Source of the DNA: Pelosinus fermentans DSM 17108
GTDB taxonomy: Bacteria; Bacillota; Negativicutes; DSM-13327
DNA length: 64,000 bases
Direction: 5' to 3'
Assembly: GCF_000271485.2 (NCBI RefSeq)
Contig: NZ_AKVN02000001.1
Span: forward strand, 2,815,501 to 2,879,500
The notes below the pieces were generated by a model. That model did no database searches. It worked only from the letters and a program-made list of their open reading frames with translations, and had not been told where the DNA came from. This document shows, piece by piece, positions 45,369 to 53,982 of the stretch (its first letter is position 1; each line of letters begins with the position of its first letter). The position numbers and the translations under genes are program-made.

Positions 45369-46262
45369 ATGGATATACGGTTATTACAAACTTTTCTCTT
45401 AGTTGCAAAAATAGGCAATGTAACACAAGCGGCAGAACAGCTCAATTTTAGTCAGCCAACGGTAACAGCTCAAATACGAGCACTGGAAGAACATTTCGAG
45501 GTACTCTTGTTTGAAAGGGTCGGTAAAAAACTATATATAACAGAAGCAGGTTTACGTCTTATTGCTTATGCAGAGAAGCTATTGTTATTGTATGGAGAAG
45601 CGCGAGCAACAGTACAGGAATTTTCCCATGACAGAACGATTAAGGTAGGTCTTGGTACTGCTGTGGCAGCGCATACACTATCACCCATCTTGCGAGAGTT
45701 CCAAGAGCGGGTTCCCAATGTATCAGTTAGTATTGAACATTGTTTCAATATACCGATTACCGTTAAAGGTATCTTAGATAATAGCTTTGATTTAGCTCTG
45801 GTTCATGACAAGATCTCGAACAGCAGAATTCTGCAGTTTAATGTTGTAGCCGAGAAATTGTTATGGGTTACTCATGCGAGTCTTCTAGATACATATGGCG
45901 ATACTCTGCGGCAGCAACCTTTTATTGCCTTAAAACAAGGCAGTGTCTATCGGGAAAAATATAATCCATACTTACGGCAAAATGCAGTCATACCTATTTT
46001 AGAATATAGCGATTCTGAGGCAGTCAGACAGGCTGTTTTGAATGGGCTAGGTATTGGTGTACTGCCAGAAGTGCTGGTTCGATCTCATATAGAAGATGGG
46101 ACCCTTCATGAATTTTGTGATGCACCAAAGTTAGAGATTGATTTTTCGGTAATATTTCATAAAGATAAGACCTTTACGTTGGCAATGCGTACGTTATTAA
46201 TGGCAATTGCCGAGCATGCCAATATTAATGGTGGTTTATCAGAGTATGTATCATCTATGTAG
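45369..46262 (+). CDS. LysR-family transcriptional regulator
   Basis: 297 residues. The HTH reads MDIRLLQTFLLVAKIGNVTQ followed by AAEQLNFSQPTVTAQIRALE. The effector domain ends with SEAVRQAVLNGLGIGVLPEV, the usual LysR signature. Start ATG 45369 is preceded by GGGGATG, a weak RBS. It is followed after 31 bp by an MFS exporter gene on the same strand, so the two probably form a unit in which the regulator controls the exporter. Confidence 0.92.
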   Translation: MDIRLLQTFLLVAKIGNVTQAAEQLNFSQPTVTAQIRALEEHFEVLLFERVGKKLYITEAGLRLIAYAEKLLLLYGEARATVQEFSHDRTIKVGLGTAVAAHTLSPILREFQERVPNVSVSIEHCFNIPITVKGILDNSFDLALVHDKISNSRILQFNVVAEKLLWVTHASLLDTYGDTLRQQPFIALKQGSVYREKYNPYLRQNAVIPILEYSDSEAVRQAVLNGLGIGVLPEVLVRSHIEDGTLHEFCDAPKLEIDFSVIFHKDKTFTLAMRTLLMAIAEHANINGGLSEYVSSM

Positions 46263-46293
46263 CATGGGTGCATAGAGGAAAGGTAAAAAACGA

Positions 46294-47487
46294 ATGAATA
46301 AAAGTTGTGACAGTAAAGTAATGACAAAGGGTAAGAATATCTTATTTGCAGGATGTCTCGCTCATCTGGTACATGATGGATTAAGCGACATGCTATACAT
46401 TTTTTTCCCAATCTGGCAAGTTCAGTTCTCCTTAACTTTTGCTGAAATTGGTCTTCTAAAAACATTGTTTTCTGGCTCCTTGGCAGGATTTCAAGTACCA
46501 GCAGGTTTTCTCGCTTCCCGTATGGGCGAAGTTAAATTGCTGCTCCTTGGAACGCTTCTCACCAGTGCTGCCATTTTCCTGCTCGGCTGGGCAGCAGCAC
46601 CAATGGTTGTTGGTTGTTTATTAGTAATTGGCGGTTTAGGCTCAAGCACTCAGCATCCCTTATCGTCTTCCTTAATATCGAGTGCATATCCTGATAAAAC
46701 TGAACGCAGAACCGCTCTTAGTACGTTTAACGTGGCTGGAGACTTTGGTAAATTACTATTACCGGCCATGACCGCCCTGCTAATTGCCCAATATAACTGG
46801 ATGACTGCAAGCCGCTTCTTAGGCATGCTTGGTATGATGAGTGTAGTTGTCATTTTTCTAATGACTAAAAACATGGGGCAGCCCTCTTCAACGAATGAGG
46901 AAAAACCAGAGACAGCAGCACTTGGCTGTTTTGCTTGGAAGGGAAATCAGTCCTTTTGGTCTTTGTCGATGATCGGAGTGATTGATAGTGCAACTCGGAT
47001 GGGATTTCTTACTTTCTTTCCATTTTTATTGCAAGAAAAAGGTGCACAGGTTAGTTTGGTTGGTTTCGCATTGTCTCTTGTGTTTGCAGGAGGTGCAGCT
47101 GGTAAATATATATGTGGAAAATTGGCTACGAAATTTGGTATATTGCGAACGGTAGTGACCACGGAGATGATTACAACCTTGTGTATTTTAGGTATACTGT
47201 TTCTTCCCTTAGAGCCTGTCCTTCTGCTTTCACCTCTTCTGGGCGTTGCATTAAATGGTACTTCATCGGTATTGTACGGCAGTGTTCCGGAATTGGTTTC
47301 TGATGAACAATGCAAGCAGGCATTTGCTATTTTTTATACAGCAACCATTGGTTCAGGAGCGATATCTCCTTTTCTTTACGGATTAGCAAGTGATATCGTT
47401 GGGATAAAGATCGCTGTGATACTGATTGCTTTCGTTGTTCTTCTGACTCTTCCATTAACATTACGCCTTAGAGGAAAATTTGCTTAA
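46294..47487 (+). CDS. MFS transporter similar to fosmidomycin-resistance (Fsr) exporters
   Basis: 397 residues with twelve membrane segments. The start LFAGCLAHLVHDGLSDMLYI, with His-Asp in helix 1, and the first loop (FAEIGLLKTLFSGSLAGFQ) resemble the Fsr subgroup. Start ATG 46294 has GAGGAAAGG upstream. It probably exports a drug or metabolite; the substrate is unknown. Its stop overlaps the end of a converging truncated phosphoesterase gene. Confidence 0.88.
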   Translation: MNKSCDSKVMTKGKNILFAGCLAHLVHDGLSDMLYIFFPIWQVQFSLTFAEIGLLKTLFSGSLAGFQVPAGFLASRMGEVKLLLLGTLLTSAAIFLLGWAAAPMVVGCLLVIGGLGSSTQHPLSSSLISSAYPDKTERRTALSTFNVAGDFGKLLLPAMTALLIAQYNWMTASRFLGMLGMMSVVVIFLMTKNMGQPSSTNEEKPETAALGCFAWKGNQSFWSLSMIGVIDSATRMGFLTFFPFLLQEKGAQVSLVGFALSLVFAGGAAGKYICGKLATKFGILRTVVTTEMITTLCILGILFLPLEPVLLLSPLLGVALNGTSSVLYGSVPELVSDEQCKQAFAIFYTATIGSGAISPFLYGLASDIVGIKIAVILIAFVVLLTLPLTLRLRGKFA

Positions 47488-47849
47488 AGACAAGATGAAT
47501 AAGACATCCTCTTGATTTCCTCATACATTTCTCTGCCGCCATTATGATGTATCCAATAATATAAATCGTTGGATGGACGTTCTCGCCAAGTGTCAGTGGT
47601 CAGCATTTCGATGAGACTTTTTTCTAAAAACTGCTCATGATTGCCTTTGAGTACTATTGCCCCCTTCTTCTGCAAAGCTTCACAAGTTGCAAGACAATCT
47701 AAATTTTCATTTCCCCGGTCAATTAGGTCCCCACACACAATAAGTAGATCTTGCTCCGAATTGTATTTTGTTTTTCCTAATAAATCTAAGAATCTCTTGT
47801 TTTGCCCATGTAAGTCTGACGTGGCTAAGATGCGATCAACAGTTTTCAT
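47484..47849 (-). pseudogene. Metallophosphoesterase (PrpA/PrpE-like), 3'-truncated
   Basis: 121 codons. The N-terminal metal motifs are intact: ATSDLHGQNKRF (DxH), CGDLIDRGNENLD (GDxxDRG) and VLKGNHEQFLEK (GNHE). The C-terminal motifs with the remaining His ligands, usually another 100 residues, are absent. The stop falls inside the last codons of the converging MFS gene. The gene was probably shortened by a deletion when the LysR-MFS unit arrived or when neighbouring DNA was lost. Confidence 0.72.
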
Positions 47850-47866
47850 TACTACACCTCACATCG

Positions 47867-48292
47867 CTATATTATACCTACATTCAGTTTTTCTACTATG
47901 AATTGCGCAGAAAAAGCAACAGCCTGTTTAGTGATATTTTCGCAAAGGTGTGGAGGGTTATCTGGGCTGAACCCTTGGGTTCGTAGTTCATTACATAATA
48001 GACTGCCGAATCGCGCTTGAAACTTACGACAAAATTCATGACATATGGCTGAGATGTTTTCTTTATTTATATTTCTATAGCTCCCGTAGCTTCCGATAAA
48101 CAGTAATGCTCCCTCAACTAAACCGCACTGAGAGCCGAATCTGCCAGCATTCAATCCAAATGCGGCTTCTATGACCTGCGGATGTAGAGTAGGATAAAAC
48201 AATTCAGATAAAATTTTTAATGTTGTCACTGCACAACTAAGATCTTCGTCCCAATAATAGTCATGCACTCTTACATTTATTAATTCCTGCAA
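47867..48292 (-). CDS. C_GCAxxG_C_C family protein, putative redox protein
   Basis: 141 residues from TTG 48292 (GGAGGT upstream). The family pattern is visible: DLSCAVTTLKILSELF, then NAGRFGSQCGLVEGALLFIG (CG within the Gly-rich turn), then two C-terminal cysteines in ICHEFCRKFQARFGSLLCNE. Members are small cytoplasmic proteins in anaerobes with conserved cysteines that may bind a metal or undergo redox change. The reaction is not known. Confidence 0.78.
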   Translation of the reverse strand: MQELINVRVHDYYWDEDLSCAVTTLKILSELFYPTLHPQVIEAAFGLNAGRFGSQCGLVEGALLFIGSYGSYRNINKENISAICHEFCRKFQARFGSLLCNELRTQGFSPDNPPHLCENITKQAVAFSAQFIVEKLNVGII

Positions 48293-48442
48293 CTAAAATT
48301 CACCTCCAGCTTTCCAGTTCTGGACTTAAATAATCTAAATCGTTTTTCCGTTTTTATACAAACCCATATATCTTACATTTCAACTTCTTTCATTGATTTT
48401 CCTTGTTTTTAGGAGTGTTATGTTTTTCATCAAAATAAAAAA

Positions 48443-48466
48443 ACTGCCTACCATAAGGTAGACAGT
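48443..48466. terminator. Terminator after the zinc-ribbon gene
   Basis: ACTGCCTACC pairs with GGTAGACAGT, with A-rich and T-rich flanks. Confidence 0.6.
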
Positions 48467-48500
48467 TCAATCAGATTACATATAATCGTCGATTATTTTG

Positions 48501-48797
48501 TTATCTATGGTTGATTTTGCTAAAACAGTCTCTGCAGTACACTGGACGATCTCCGCTTGGGCGAAAAGGTACTTGAGTGGTGATACCACACTCTGCACAA
48601 ACAGCCTCATGCATTTCACGCTGTTGATAGTTATTGCCGCGGCCTCCGTTATTGGCTTGTTTACGGGCAGTTCTGCATTCAGGACATCTTCCTGGTTCGT
48701 TAGTGAATCCTTTTTCGGCATAAAAATCTTGTTCTGATGCTGAAAAAATAAATTCAACGCCACAATCCTTGCATGTTAATGTTTTGTCTTGATTCAT
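48501..48797 (-). CDS. Zinc-ribbon protein
   Basis: 98 residues. Two zinc-ribbon pairs are seen: LTCKDCGVEF with RCPECRTARK, and AVCAECGITTQ with YCRDCFSKI. This is the common layout of the 'probable zinc-ribbon' proteins of Clostridia and Negativicutes. AGGAGG lies before the ATG. A consensus promoter is upstream. Function unknown; nucleic-acid binding is plausible. Confidence 0.88.
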   Translation of the reverse strand: MNQDKTLTCKDCGVEFIFSASEQDFYAEKGFTNEPGRCPECRTARKQANNGGRGNNYQQREMHEAVCAECGITTQVPFRPSGDRPVYCRDCFSKINHR

Positions 48798-48951
48798 ATG
48801 ATAGCCTCCTCGAATAGATAAGAAAACAACAAGCTACTATGTAATAAGGACCATAATGATTGATGATATAAAGATTATAATCAAAATCCAATTACTCATT
48901 GCCTTCCCTTGTAAATAACAATACTTATAGATAATAATGTTATTATTTATA

Positions 48952-48980
48952 AGTGTAGTACTAATTTTTTTTAATGTCAA
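48952..48980 (-). promoter_or_regulatory. Promoter for the zinc-ribbon gene
   Basis: TTGACA (48980-48975) and TACACT (48957-48952) are 17 bases apart on the minus strand. Apart from this the 280-bp gap shows no gene. Confidence 0.65.
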
Positions 48981-49077
48981 GCCTGGGGGTTAAAATTCAA
49001 CTCTTTTATTACAACTCTTCCATTTCTCAACAATTGGAATGTCTGCCGGGGCAATTTATCATATTTCTTTTAAGCTC

Positions 49078-49707
49078 CTAGATCGACTGCGAAATACTTA
49101 AAATTTCATGGGAGTTATGAACGATATAGTTTGGCTGTTCCTTTTTCGCATTATCAATCTGATCGTATCCCCAACTTACCCAAATTATCTTAACACCACT
49201 TTTTTTGCCCGCAATAATGTCTCTAACCTCGTCCCCAACATAAATCACTTCAGAATCTTTCAGTTTGTGTTTTTTTATAAATCTTTTAATATCTTCATTC
49301 TTGCCAAACATATTGTTAGAAGAAATAATTTCATTAATAAAGTCAATCTGATTATGCTCAAGGCATTCTCTTATATTCTGCTCCGAATTTGTTGAAACAA
49401 TTGCTAGCTGAAAGCCACAGGCATTTAATTCTTCCAATAATGCCTTAATTCCATCAAACAAGAAAAGATCCTTTATGGAGTGTTTATATAGTTTGTAAAT
49501 ATCCAACGCTAAAAGTGGAAATTTGTATATTTTAAAATCAAGAAATTTAGCTTTTTCCGTAATAGATAACCCTTTTATATGTGCAATATCCTTATGCTCT
49601 ATCTTCTTTGCTTCATACTTGCCTGCAAGCTGATTATACACTTCGATAACGATATTCAGTGAATCTACCAAAGTACCATCAAAGTCAAATAGTACGTACT
49701 TTACCAT
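49078..49707 (-). CDS. HAD-superfamily phosphatase (intact copy)
   Basis: 209 residues, AAGGAGG upstream of ATG. Motif I is VLFDFDGTLVDSLNIV, motif II IVSTNSEQNIREC, Lys in FGKNEDIKRFIKK, and motif IV IYVGDEVRDIIAGKKSG. All catalytic residues are present. It resembles phosphoglycolate-phosphatase-like HAD-IA proteins; the substrate is unknown. A frameshifted duplicate is at 42985-43360 in the same orientation. Confidence 0.9.
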   Translation of the reverse strand: MVKYVLFDFDGTLVDSLNIVIEVYNQLAGKYEAKKIEHKDIAHIKGLSITEKAKFLDFKIYKFPLLALDIYKLYKHSIKDLFLFDGIKALLEELNACGFQLAIVSTNSEQNIRECLEHNQIDFINEIISSNNMFGKNEDIKRFIKKHKLKDSEVIYVGDEVRDIIAGKKSGVKIIWVSWGYDQIDNAKKEQPNYIVHNSHEILSISQSI

Positions 49708-49789
49708 ATGTCGCCTCCTTTTTAAATTGGTTAATTCATATTCACTACTATGTCAAAGTAAAAGAGAAGATACTCAAAAAAATCATTCA

Positions 49790-50035
49790 TTAGCTGCCAC
49801 ATACCATTTGCAGCAGCACTTTTGGCTTTTCTAACTCATATACCTGGGGTTCAAGCCGTTTCAATTCTTCTGGTACCCATCCCTGTTCTTTAGCAAGTTC
49901 GGCCAATGCCTCATCTATGGTTGCTGCCACTACAACCGCAATTGCATCCGTATAGAAGTCTTGATGCACATTAGGTTCGTTGATCATACTCCAACTATGA
50001 AATTTTCGATTATGCCGCCATACAAATACTTTCAT
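49790..50035 (-). CDS. Hypothetical protein, 81 residues
   Basis: It starts MKVFVWRHNRKFHSWSMINE with GGAGGGG in front. A central helix, TIDEALAELAKEQGW, follows a hydrophobic beta strand (DAIAVVVAA). This alpha/beta pattern suggests a small soluble domain. No motif recognised. Next upstream is a non-coding stretch with a hairpin. Confidence 0.65.
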   Translation of the reverse strand: MKVFVWRHNRKFHSWSMINEPNVHQDFYTDAIAVVVAATIDEALAELAKEQGWVPEELKRLEPQVYELEKPKVLLQMVCGS

Positions 50036-50163
50036 GCCGCCCCTCCGATGCCAGTTTTATTTTCTAGTTCACCTTTGCTCACTGTTTTTCCTTGTTTTCT
50101 ATTCTTTAGCCAAAAACTACAATGCCTTATAGTAGTGACAGCGTTATCGGCACCCATAAAAAG

Positions 50164-50212
50164 GAGAGAACGCCCTTGTCAAAATGACCAGGAACGCTCT
50201 CTCTTTTTTTGC
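50164..50212. terminator. Terminator hairpin
   Basis: GAGAGAACG pairs with CGCTCTCTC (one wobble), followed by seven T on the plus strand. It ends no recognised plus-strand gene; on the minus strand it lies behind the 56-residue gene. Confidence 0.5.
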
Positions 50213-50300
50213 GGTGAACTGGCGCAGTATGCTAGAAAGTCAACGCTGCAATTGCGGTGAAAAACAGTCATCCTGCAAACAGAGCTCCGGCGGTAAAAGG

Positions 50301-50471
50301 TCAGCTACTAGTTGTATGGTTGTCCATTTCCTCATTTGCAGCTCCATTTTGAAGATTGATTTCCTGCTGCTCAGCTGGCGCATCCTCGGCCCCTGACTCA
50401 GCAGCCAGTAACATCATCAATTCAGCTTCGGACACAGTGGAAAACATGCCAGAAATCAATTTTTCTCTCAT
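50301..50471 (-). CDS. Small acidic protein of unknown function, 56 residues
   Basis: ATG 50471 with GGGAGG eight bases upstream. The first 25 residues (MREKLISGMFSTVSEAELMM and on) are a likely amphipathic helix. The rest is acidic and Gln/Asn-rich (GAEDAPAEQQEINLQNG) and ends NHTTSS. No signal peptide or cysteine. It resembles in shape a helical leader with a disordered tail, but I cannot assign a family. Confidence 0.55.
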   Translation of the reverse strand: MREKLISGMFSTVSEAELMMLLAAESGAEDAPAEQQEINLQNGAANEEMDNHTTSS

Positions 50472-50593
50472 GCTTCAAACCTCCCTTGCTGTGCTATGCT
50501 GCCAGTTACCGCATGATTAGTTATTGACCTAGGGCGAACTTCTTATGCACTGCATTTTCAGGAAATCGCATATCTACTTTTATAATTTCTTCA

Positions 50594-51163
50594 TTATAAC
50601 CCATCCCATTTGGATAGGTCTTTTACGCCATAACGTTTTTCCGCTTTGTCAAATCGTGAAAGGATGTCAATAAAATAATTCATATCACTACCTTCTCCTT
50701 TGATCTGTCTCCATTCACTTATAACCCATGTTTCTCCTTCCCGTTCTAATCCAATATTAGATTGATAAGGAGCAATGTTCCTTCCTATCGTCCCAGGCTT
50801 TATCAATTCTGCCGAATACAATACTACCGCTCTGAGTTTTTCATCATCATAAGACACATTTTCCAATCCTTGCAGCGTGTAGCTTTTCACGGAGACAAAA
50901 TTGGCCAGTAATTGCTCATCAGACAAATGCCGCAAACCTGGGTTGAGTTCTTTAATCGCCTTAACATCTTTATTGGTTATAGCAGTAAAGAAAGGTACCA
51001 ATGCTCGAATCATTTCTCTTTCTTCTGCTCCTATAATCGCCCCATCTTTAGCAATGAGCGGCTGGGAAGTAATTTGATATGGGGCCTGCTGACTTGATAC
51101 GCAGTTTATTGAAAAAAAGGTGACAAGTAAAAAAGTAATACCTAATAAATATTTTTTTATCAT
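50594..51163 (-). CDS. Exported protein of unknown function, 189 residues
   Basis: From ATG 51163 (AGGAG nine bases upstream). The signal peptide MIKKYLLGITFLLVTFFSIN is followed by CVSSQQA. The Cys at this place could be a lipoprotein cysteine, although Asn just before it is unusual for a lipobox. The mature part has an SnoaL/NTF2-like pattern (EEREMIRALVPFFTAITNKD then GLRHLSDEQLLANFVSVKSY). It probably sits in the cell envelope. Confidence 0.72.
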   Translation of the reverse strand: MIKKYLLGITFLLVTFFSINCVSSQQAPYQITSQPLIAKDGAIIGAEEREMIRALVPFFTAITNKDVKAIKELNPGLRHLSDEQLLANFVSVKSYTLQGLENVSYDDEKLRAVVLYSAELIKPGTIGRNIAPYQSNIGLEREGETWVISEWRQIKGEGSDMNYFIDILSRFDKAEKRYGVKDLSKWDGL

Positions 51164-51530
51164 GATGACCATCTCCTAATATCGTAATTTTAAAAATTTT
51201 CGAGGGTCGGGACTTAACAGTATCTACCCCTTTCTTGCACGCAAAAAAAGAAACTGAGGTTTCTGAGTGAGGTGATTTTTTATTTACTTCATTTGTCAAT
51301 TTTGCGCCTCCCAACCTATGCTGGTATGTAAGCCAGTTATCATCTAGTATAACCTAATTTTGTCCATATATTGAATTCGCGAGTATTTTAGCAAACCCCT
51401 GCCAAATTATGCCTAGCAATATAAAAATGTGCTATGGAGTAAAACAATCGCGCGTGAGCTACTATTTCCTGAATAAGGAATTCCCACTGAAGAGATACTA
51501 GGTGTATGTGGATGATGGGAGGGCTAGTTT

Positions 51531-52031
51531 TTGAGCAATCAAGTGATAGTATGGTCTATGTTAATTCTGCCTTGGTTAACTCTTTTCTTCATGCCCAGAG
51601 AGGACATTAAAAGGTGGATGCCGGCAGCCTTGTTTGTAATGGTAACAAATACGATCATCGTTGACGTAGGCGTTACCTGGAAGATATGGGAAACCCGTGA
51701 AAACATTTATCCCCTTAACGAAATAATAAGTTTTGTGTATGGTGCATTACCAATTGGCTCGATGTGGATTCTCAAATATACCTATGGACGGTTTTGGTTA
51801 TATGCAGTTGCTCAGATTATCGGCAGCTTAGTACTGATCCTTTTCGTACAGCCTTTGCTGCACCGCCGAGGAATATTCGTGTGGATTGACGAAAATGCTC
51901 TTGCTGGAATCGGAGCATTTACAACGACACTGGTACAATTAATTCTCGTTTATATCTATCAAATGTGGCAGGAGAGTGTATTCGCAGCAGCTAAACCGCT
52001 GGATCCGAATGAACCTGATAACGATCCGTAG
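51531..52031 (+). CDS. CBO0543-like membrane protein
   Basis: 166 residues from TTG 51531 (GGGAGGG seven bases upstream). About five membrane helices; it begins SNQVIVWSMLILPWLTLFFM. DIKRWMPAALFVMVTNTII fits the family better than the 23095 protein in its first half. The C-terminal tail is charged (KPLDPNEPDNDP) and cytoplasmic. Function unknown. Confidence 0.68.
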   Translation: MSNQVIVWSMLILPWLTLFFMPREDIKRWMPAALFVMVTNTIIVDVGVTWKIWETRENIYPLNEIISFVYGALPIGSMWILKYTYGRFWLYAVAQIIGSLVLILFVQPLLHRRGIFVWIDENALAGIGAFTTTLVQLILVYIYQMWQESVFAAAKPLDPNEPDNDP

Positions 52032-52161
52032 TCTCTGAATGCATAGGAAGACCGCTTGCCCCATCTCCAATGATTGCCAATCGTCATTATTTTGTCACAT
52101 TTATATACTATTCTAAAGATAGTATTTCAAGTAAATTCCAAAAGAAAGGAGTTTATCATAA

Positions 52162-52437
52162 ATGCAGCCCATCATTAAAATATCTCCCATACGAAGAATA
52201 GATGCTGCCGATCTTCAAATCTCTCGCCAAAATCAAATGACTGATATGCAAAAAAACAGCAGCTATAGCAAACGTAATTTCGGCTCAAAAACTGCACAAC
52301 AAAAAACAGATGTTGTTGAAATTAGTGATCAAGGTTTACGCGCATTACAGCAGCAGGAGTACTTAGCCCCTCCTGGGCAAAGCAGTACCTATCCCTTGTC
52401 ATATGCTAGCCGTTTAATTGCAAACTACGAAAAATAA
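52162..52437 (+). CDS. Hypothetical protein, 91 residues
   Basis: It starts MQPIIKISPIRRIDAADLQI, with AAGGAG before the ATG. It is hydrophilic, rich in Gln and Ser, and has a short conserved-looking stretch, TDVVEISDQGLRALQQQ. No signal peptide. The style resembles small flagellar or regulatory proteins of Firmicutes, but I cannot assign it. A perfect terminator follows. Confidence 0.62.
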   Translation: MQPIIKISPIRRIDAADLQISRQNQMTDMQKNSSYSKRNFGSKTAQQKTDVVEISDQGLRALQQQEYLAPPGQSSTYPLSYASRLIANYEK

Positions 52438-52457
52438 TATATTTCTATCAGGAATGC

Positions 52458-52515
52458 CAAAAACCGAACGTCCTGCAAGTTCTCTGTTGAGTTCTTGCAG
52501 GACGTTCGGTTTTTG
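52458..52515. terminator. Bidirectional terminator with long arms
   Basis: CCGAACGTCCTGCAAG and CTTGCAGGACGTTCGG, extended by A5/T5, form a perfect stem of over 20 bp between converging genes. Confidence 0.85.
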
Positions 52516-52534
52516 ATTGCAAATGGTACCTTCT

Positions 52535-52951
52535 TTAAAAGCTGCTATACCAATCATCTAAGCTTCCATCATCCTCAACGGTAACTTTATCATTACCCGA
52601 AGGATATTTAAAAAACAATAATTTAAGCCCCGCTTTTGACTTTTGTGCATAGGTAATTCCTTGATGAATTAAATAAAAGTCTCCTTGTTTAACGAAGGTT
52701 TCTTCTTGCGTCTTTACGTTGATATACTTGCTTTCCCCTGCTAATACGTAGATATACTCGGTTGTTGTTGTATGATAGTGCGGTTTTTCAATGGTATATT
52801 CTGTATATTCTGTAATGCCGGCTTCCACATGCGGATCTCGTAAATATTCCAGTTCTTGAGGCAAGGCTAATTCACCTACCAGGTATTGGCGCTTTGAACT
52901 GCCTAGTGCTGATTGGATATTTTCGCCGCTTATTACTTCGATTTTTTTCAT
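52535..52951 (-). CDS. Cupin-domain protein
   Basis: 138 residues. A single cupin barrel with metal-binding positions in EKPHYHTTTTEYIYVLAG (HxHxxxxE) and QGDFYLIHQGITYA (second His). AAGGTGAG precedes the ATG. It is the last gene of the leftward polyol region, 27 bp behind pfkA. It could be a sugar-phosphate isomerase or a binding protein; the substrate is unknown. Confidence 0.85.
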   Translation of the reverse strand: MKKIEVISGENIQSALGSSKRQYLVGELALPQELEYLRDPHVEAGITEYTEYTIEKPHYHTTTTEYIYVLAGESKYINVKTQEETFVKQGDFYLIHQGITYAQKSKAGLKLLFFKYPSGNDKVTVEDDGSLDDWYSSF

Positions 52952-52977
52952 CTTCTCACCTTATCCTTACTGTCCTG

Positions 52978-53937
52978 TTAAATTGACAATATTTGAGATA
53001 AATTGTACATTTCCTGATCAAATATTTTTCTTTTCATAAGCGCTTCCATAATATCTATATTGATCAAGTGATTGTCTTTTATACCAATGGCACGATTGGA
53101 TTTCCCCTCAATCAATAGATTAACAGCCATAGCTCCCATTCGGCTTGCTAGTATTCGATCAACAGCGGTGGGCACTCCGCCTCGCTGAAGATAACCGAGT
53201 ACCGTAACTCTTGATTCAATACCAGTAGTATTCAATATTTCTTTTTGTAACTCTGCCGCAGATCCTCTGCCTTCAGCCAACATAATAATATTATGAGCTT
53301 TCCCGCGCTTCCTGCCTTGCAGCATTTTCTCACAAATTTTCTTCACTTCATATTGTTCTTCTGGAACTAAGATACTTTCCGCCCCTCCGGCAAGACCTGC
53401 GTAAAGAGCGATATCCCCGCAGTGCCTTCCCATCACTTCAATAATGGTTACTTTCTCATGAGACATGGATGTATCTCTAATTTTGCTGATGGAATCGAGC
53501 ACTGTATTAACTGCTGTATCGAAACCAATTGTATAATCGGTGTATGCTAAATCGTTATCAATGGTACCGGGAATTCCCATTACCTTGATATTGCCACGAC
53601 CAAGTTGATTGACTCCCTGAAAAGAACCATCTCCACCGATTACGATGAGACCATCAATTTCATTTTTCTCTAATATCCCGATTGCTTTATTGATACCAGC
53701 TTCTGTTTTCATTTCTTCACATCTGGAAGTTTTAAGAATCGTTCCGCCTCGGTGAATGATATCACCAACCGATGCTATATGCATTTCTTTTATTTCACCA
53801 TGTAAAAGGCCTGTATAACCTCTTTGGATTCCAAAGACTTTGAGATCATGATAAATTCCGGTTCTTACTATGGCTCGAATGGCTGCATTCATACCTGGGG
53901 CATCTCCGCCGCTGGTCAGCACTCCTATCTTTTTCAT
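52978..53937 (-). CDS. pfkA: ATP-dependent 6-phosphofructokinase
   Basis: 319 residues from ATG 53937 (AAGGAG nine bases upstream). Motifs: [32 protein letters not shown] (GGDGS, indicating ATP rather than pyrophosphate), [18 protein letters not shown], and [17 protein letters not shown]. It phosphorylates fructose 6-phosphate. It lies 45 bp behind tkt and in the same direction, in a sugar-utilisation region. It could be a second PFK paralogue or also act on sedoheptulose 7-phosphate. Confidence 0.96.
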   Translation of the reverse strand: MKKIGVLTSGGDAPGMNAAIRAIVRTGIYHDLKVFGIQRGYTGLLHGEIKEMHIASVGDIIHRGGTILKTSRCEEMKTEAGINKAIGILEKNEIDGLIVIGGDGSFQGVNQLGRGNIKVMGIPGTIDNDLAYTDYTIGFDTAVNTVLDSISKIRDTSMSHEKVTIIEVMGRHCGDIALYAGLAGGAESILVPEEQYEVKKICEKMLQGRKRGKAHNIIMLAEGRGSAAELQKEILNTTGIESRVTVLGYLQRGGVPTAVDRILASRMGAMAVNLLIEGKSNRAIGIKDNHLINIDIMEALMKRKIFDQEMYNLSQILSI

Positions 53938-53982
53938 GATTCCGATCTCCTTTTTTAACACTACAGTTTCATTTTTTTTACG

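Noticed and set aside
48476-48763. A 95-residue minus-strand frame
   Set aside because: It overlaps the zinc-ribbon protein 48501-48797, which has paired CxxC motifs, an RBS and a promoter. This frame has none.
51048-51314. An 88-residue minus-strand frame upstream of the exported 189-residue protein
   Set aside because: It overlaps the signal peptide region of that gene in another frame and has no recognisable content.
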